Below are positions 61,208 through 64,000 of a stretch of 64,000 nucleotides of DNA, piece after piece. A program made the position numbers and the translations under genes. Source of the DNA: Gammaproteobacteria bacterium. Lineage in GTDB: Bacteria > Pseudomonadota > Gammaproteobacteria > Pseudomonadales > Porticoccaceae. Every line of letters begins with the position of its first letter. The stretch's first letter is position 1. Under the pieces are notes generated by a model. That model was given only the letters and a program-made list of their open reading frames with translations. It was not told the DNA's origin and made no database searches. Location: assembly GCA_018069465.1 (NCBI GenBank), contig JAGPUW010000008.1, positions 62,001 through 126,000 on the forward strand, read 5' to 3'.

Positions 61208-61705
61208 ATGAAAGCAGTGCGCAGAATCGTAACGGGTGTGAATGACAAGGGCCAATCTGTATTTACTCAAGATGAGGGCCGCGACGATCTTTTTGGTGGC
61301 CAGGGTATGGAGGGCTTTACCGATCAGGGGCAATTGGCCATGGCCGATTTATGGATGGGCACCCTGCCCGCCAATAACGCCGCCGATAACTTTGGCGAGC
61401 GCCCCGGTGAATACAATCTCGACCCCATCCCCGGCACGATGATGGTGCGCATCGCGGAGTTCCCACCCGAGCCCGAGGGCACGGCCAAGCCGGGTGCTGG
61501 CCTCGACTCCCATCCGGGTTTTCATCAAACCAATACCTCCGACATTATTATCGTCCTTGAGGGCGAGATTTATTCGATGATGGAAACCGAGGAAACCCTG
61601 CTTAAAACCGGTGATGTATTGATTCAGCGTGGCACCAATCACGCCTGGTCAAATCGCTCGGGTAAAAAGGTCAAAATGGCGGCCATTATGATGAGTACCG
61701 AATAG
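61208..61705 (+). CDS. Cupin domain-containing protein
   Basis: The 165-residue single-domain cupin has the metal-binding first motif in HPGFHQTNTSDIIIVLEGE and the second in DVLIQRGTNHAWSN. Small cupins of this type act as dioxygenases, isomerases or ligand sensors. Its gene is divergent from the LLM oxidoreductase with about 240 bp between, and the two may share regulation. The exact reaction is unknown. The AGGGAG ribosome site at 61194-61199 supports the start. Confidence 0.9.
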   Translation: MKAVRRIVTGVNDKGQSVFTQDEGRDDLFGGQGMEGFTDQGQLAMADLWMGTLPANNAADNFGERPGEYNLDPIPGTMMVRIAEFPPEPEGTAKPGAGLDSHPGFHQTNTSDIIIVLEGEIYSMMETEETLLKTGDVLIQRGTNHAWSNRSGKKVKMAAIMMSTE

Positions 61706-61736
61706 GGCTTTACCTGCTTAGCTGGTATTACATGGC

Positions 61737-61774
61737 AAGATGAAACCCGGCTTTTCGAGGCTGGGTTTTATCTT
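61737..61774 (+). terminator. Terminator after cupin gene
   Basis: An imperfect stem around AAACCCGGC / GGCTGGGTTT, extended by AAGAT and ATCTT arms, lies 32 bp after the cupin stop. Confidence 0.7.
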
Positions 61775-61866
61775 TATGCCGGCAATACAAGCCTCTGCCT
61801 ATCTAGCCCTCGTTGGGGCTAAGCATTACAATGGCAGCCTTTAATAAACAAACAAGCACCGTCACT

Positions 61867-62211
61867 ATGATTAGCATCTATCACAATCCGCGCTGTTCTA
61901 AATCTCGCCAAACCTTGCAACTACTCGAAGACAAAGGCATTAGCCCCGAGATTGTCCTCTACCTTGAAACACCCCCCGACAAAGCCGCACTGCAGGGCCT
62001 GCTCGACAAACTCGCCATTAGCCCACGGCAACTACTGCGCAAGAGCGAGGCGGACTACAAAGAGAATAACCTTAAAGATCCGGCTCTCTCCGATGAGCAG
62101 TTGATCGACTTTATGCTCCAATACCCCAAATTAATTGAGCGCCCCATCGTCGTTAATGGCGACAAAGCGGCCCTGGGTCGCCCTCCGGAATCCGTACTTG
62201 AAATCCTTTAA
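61867..62211 (+). CDS. arsC: ArsC-family arsenate reductase, glutaredoxin-dependent type
   Basis: The 114-residue protein (start ATG 61867, MISIYHNPRCSKSRQTL) has the catalytic Cys10 in the CxxSR-type motif and the downstream QLLRKSEADYKENNL and RPIVVNGDKAALGRPPE segments of the ArsC/Spx family. It reduces arsenate, or acts as a housekeeping relative (YfgD-type). No arsenite pump or ArsR is nearby. In several gammaproteobacteria this gene is followed by a DUF2069 gene, as here, which argues for the housekeeping type. Confidence 0.9.
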   Translation: MISIYHNPRCSKSRQTLQLLEDKGISPEIVLYLETPPDKAALQGLLDKLAISPRQLLRKSEADYKENNLKDPALSDEQLIDFMLQYPKLIERPIVVNGDKAALGRPPESVLEIL

Positions 62212-62282
62212 TAAAGGCCTGCCACCAGTGGCAACGCTTAGTGTTTTTAGGTGGAGTGACATAGCCATGGAGGTTTCGTGCT

Positions 62283-62660
62283 TTGAGCGACCTTAGTCAA
62301 TTGATCACTAAGGCGCGAGTCATTACCCGCCTTAGCTATTGCCTGCTCATTGTCAGCCTTATTGGCGGTGGTCTAGTCAGCGGTACACCGGCCATTTTAT
62401 TGCTGTTTGCCGTGGCGCCCCTGCTGATTTTCATTCCCGGTTTGCGCAAAGAAAATTATCGCTCTATCAGCATGTTGTGCTTTGTCACCCTGCTTTATTT
62501 TACGGTGATAGTGGCCAACTTGTTTGAACCCGATAGATCGGCCTTTGACGTTAGCGCGGTAATTGCCGTGGTAACACTATTTATCGTTTCGATGATGTAC
62601 AGTCGCTGGTTACAGCGGCAACAGGCTAAGCCTGCCATTGATTATAGTCAGGAATGTTGA
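62283..62660 (+). CDS. DUF2069 family small membrane protein
   Basis: A 125-residue protein with four hydrophobic segments, the DUF2069 layout (ILLLFAVAPLLIFIPGLRKENYR, SMLCFVTLLYFTVIVANLF, then VIAVVTLFIVSMMYSRWLQR). It starts at TTG 62283 with GGAGG (62269-62273) at 9-nt spacing, so the rare start is well supported. The function is unknown; the family is confined to inner membranes. It follows arsC and precedes sppA. Confidence 0.88.
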   Translation: MSDLSQLITKARVITRLSYCLLIVSLIGGGLVSGTPAILLLFAVAPLLIFIPGLRKENYRSISMLCFVTLLYFTVIVANLFEPDRSAFDVSAVIAVVTLFIVSMMYSRWLQRQQAKPAIDYSQEC

Positions 62661-62725
62661 GTCCAGAGCATGCACTTAATAGCGAATAGCCAAGACAGGA
62701 TGTCGCATAACCAGAGGTTGCAAGA

Positions 62726-64000
62726 GTGACAGGAAGTAAGAAGGATAAAAAACAACAGGGCTTTTTCAGGAAAATATTTTCCCTGATCAACACCACGGTT
62801 AAATTTTTACGCTCGGCAATTAACCTTGTTGTGCTGCTCTTTGTTATCAGCATTATTGCCAGCATGTTTGGCAACAACGTAAAACCTCTGCCCGACAAAG
62901 CCTTTCTGCGACTGACCCCCAGTGGCATGCTTGTCGAGCAATTGACCTACACCGATCCCCTCTCGCAAATCATTGGCCAAAGAGCTCAGCACCCCACTGA
63001 AACATTACTCAGTGATCTTATCGAGGCCCTGGAAAGCGCCAAAAGCGATCCGCACATTACCGGGCTGGTGCTCGAACTGGATTTTCTGGCAGGTGGTGGT
63101 ATTAGCAAGCTGCAGACCGTCGGCGCTGCTATTACAGACTTTAAAACCAGTGGTAAACCCGTTATTGCCACCGGCAGTAACTATAGCCAGGAGCAATATT
63201 TTCTCGCCAGTTTTGCCGATGAAATTCACCTCAACCCTATGGGGGCGATCGTTCTCAGCGGCTATGGCAACTATCATCCCTTTTTTAAAGATGCTCTCGA
63301 TAAGTTAAAGATCAACTTTCACGTCTTTCGCGTGGGCCAATATAAAGATGCGGTAGAGCCCTTTATCCGCAACGATATGTCGCCTGCCTCAAAGGTGCAG
63401 GCCTCACTGTGGCTGAATGAATTATGGCAGGCCTATAGCAGCGGTGTTGAAAGCAACCGTGAACTACCGGCCAACACGATAGACAATTATGTTAACAACA
63501 TGGGTCATAACCTCAGCCTTGCTGCAGGCAATGGCGCTCAGCTGGCCCTGCAACACGGGCTCGTTGACCACCTCAGTCCACGCCCCGCTATGCGTAAACG
63601 CCTGACCTCAATGGCCGGGCTTAATGAAGACAAGGATGATTATCTGCACGTCGATCTGCAGGAATATTTATTCCACCAAAAACTCCAGCTTTCCGAGTCG
63701 CCGAGCAAAGATAAAATAGCCCTACTTGTCGCCAAGGGCACTATTTATGACGGCGTGCGGCCCGAGGGTGATATCGGTAGTAAAAGCTTCAGTGAGCTGC
63801 TGGCCAAGGTGCGCAAAGACAAAGATATTCGCGCCCTGGTGTTGCGCATAGACAGCCCCGGTGGCAGCGCTTTTGCCTCGGAAGTGATACGCCGTGAAAT
63901 TGCACAGATTCAGCAAAGCGGTATTCCCGTGGTGGTGTCCATGGGTTCCCTCGCCGCATCTGGTGGCTACTGGATCGCCGCTGGCGCCGATCAAATTTGG
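62726..64000 (+). CDS. sppA: Signal peptide peptidase SppA, 67K type (3' end outside window)
   Basis: A GTG start at 62726 opens a frame of 425 codons that runs off the right edge. After a membrane anchor (INLVVLLFVISIIASMFG) come the two halves of the 67K-type SppA. The catalytic Lys207 lies in RVGQYKDAVEPF and the catalytic Ser412 in MGSLAASGGYW, close to E. coli Lys209/Ser409. SppA digests cleaved signal peptides in the membrane. The RIDSPGGSAFASEVI segment marks the family. The remainder of the second domain is missing from the window. Confidence 0.95.
   Translation, partial: MTGSKKDKKQQGFFRKIFSLINTTVKFLRSAINLVVLLFVISIIASMFGNNVKPLPDKAFLRLTPSGMLVEQLTYTDPLSQIIGQRAQHPTETLLSDLIEALESAKSDPHITGLVLELDFLAGGGISKLQTVGAAITDFKTSGKPVIATGSNYSQEQYFLASFADEIHLNPMGAIVLSGYGNYHPFFKDALDKLKINFHVFRVGQYKDAVEPFIRNDMSPASKVQASLWLNELWQAYSSGVESNRELPANTIDNYVNNMGHNLSLAAGNGAQLALQHGLVDHLSPRPAMRKRLTSMAGLNEDKDDYLHVDLQEYLFHQKLQLSESPSKDKIALLVAKGTIYDGVRPEGDIGSKSFSELLAKVRKDKDIRALVLRIDSPGGSAFASEVIRREIAQIQQSGIPVVVSMGSLAASGGYWIAAGADQIW

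Noticed and set aside
61867-62211. Arsenic-resistance operon
   Set aside because: The ArsC-family gene stands without ArsR, ArsB or Acr3; its neighbour is a DUF2069 gene, which fits the housekeeping ArsC-like type.

Overview
The window looks like a chromosomal piece of a marine-type, aerobic gammaproteobacterium, probably of the Cellvibrionales/Spongiibacteraceae kind. This is inferred from family content: a full-length Prc protease, an ETF/ETF-QO set, NfeD/slipin, DUF2069, 67K-type SppA, FadL-type porin, arylsulfatase and many lipid- or ester-active enzymes. No rRNA, tRNA, insertion sequence, phage gene or CRISPR array was seen.

Left region (1-17064, all minus strand): the first 11.8 kb is one uninterrupted reading frame for a giant surface or secreted protein. 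It carries an N-terminal LEPR-XLL-type motif, several RTX calcium-binding blocks and a very long array of Ala/Gly/Val-rich beta-strand repeats, and it runs off the left edge. Upstream lie a SapC-family gene, a radical SAM enzyme, two coupled unrecognised genes and a TolC-family outer-membrane protein. These look like one export and maturation locus for the giant protein, and it is the best candidate here for an undescribed system.

Middle region (17-50 kb): the tail-specific protease Prc; a His-rich exported protein; a sigma factor coupled to a membrane protein and a DUF3106 protein; EtfA, EtfB and ETF-quinone oxidoreductase. A six-gene minus-strand run follows: SulP transporter, CPA1 antiporter, BASS transporter, CoA-disulfide reductase/rhodanese, glutamate dehydrogenase and a frameshifted DszB-like protein. 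I read this run as possible organosulfur handling. Next come slipin and NfeD, a FadL porin, an octaheme TPR cytochrome, a neuromedin-U-like outer-membrane protein with a periplasmic HAD phosphatase and an arylsulfatase, an AlgI/AlgX-like O-acetylation pair, a GT2 glycosyltransferase, a macrodomain protein, a DCC-family protein and MsrA.

Right region (51-64 kb): a catabolic block of two coupled PaaI thioesterases, three HSL-type alpha/beta hydrolases, an SDR and an amidohydrolase. Then come a LysR regulator, a decayed cytochrome b561 fragment, an MBL-fold hydrolase, a luciferase-like flavin oxidoreductase and a cupin protein. The window ends with the housekeeping-like ArsC, a DUF2069 protein and the start of SppA.
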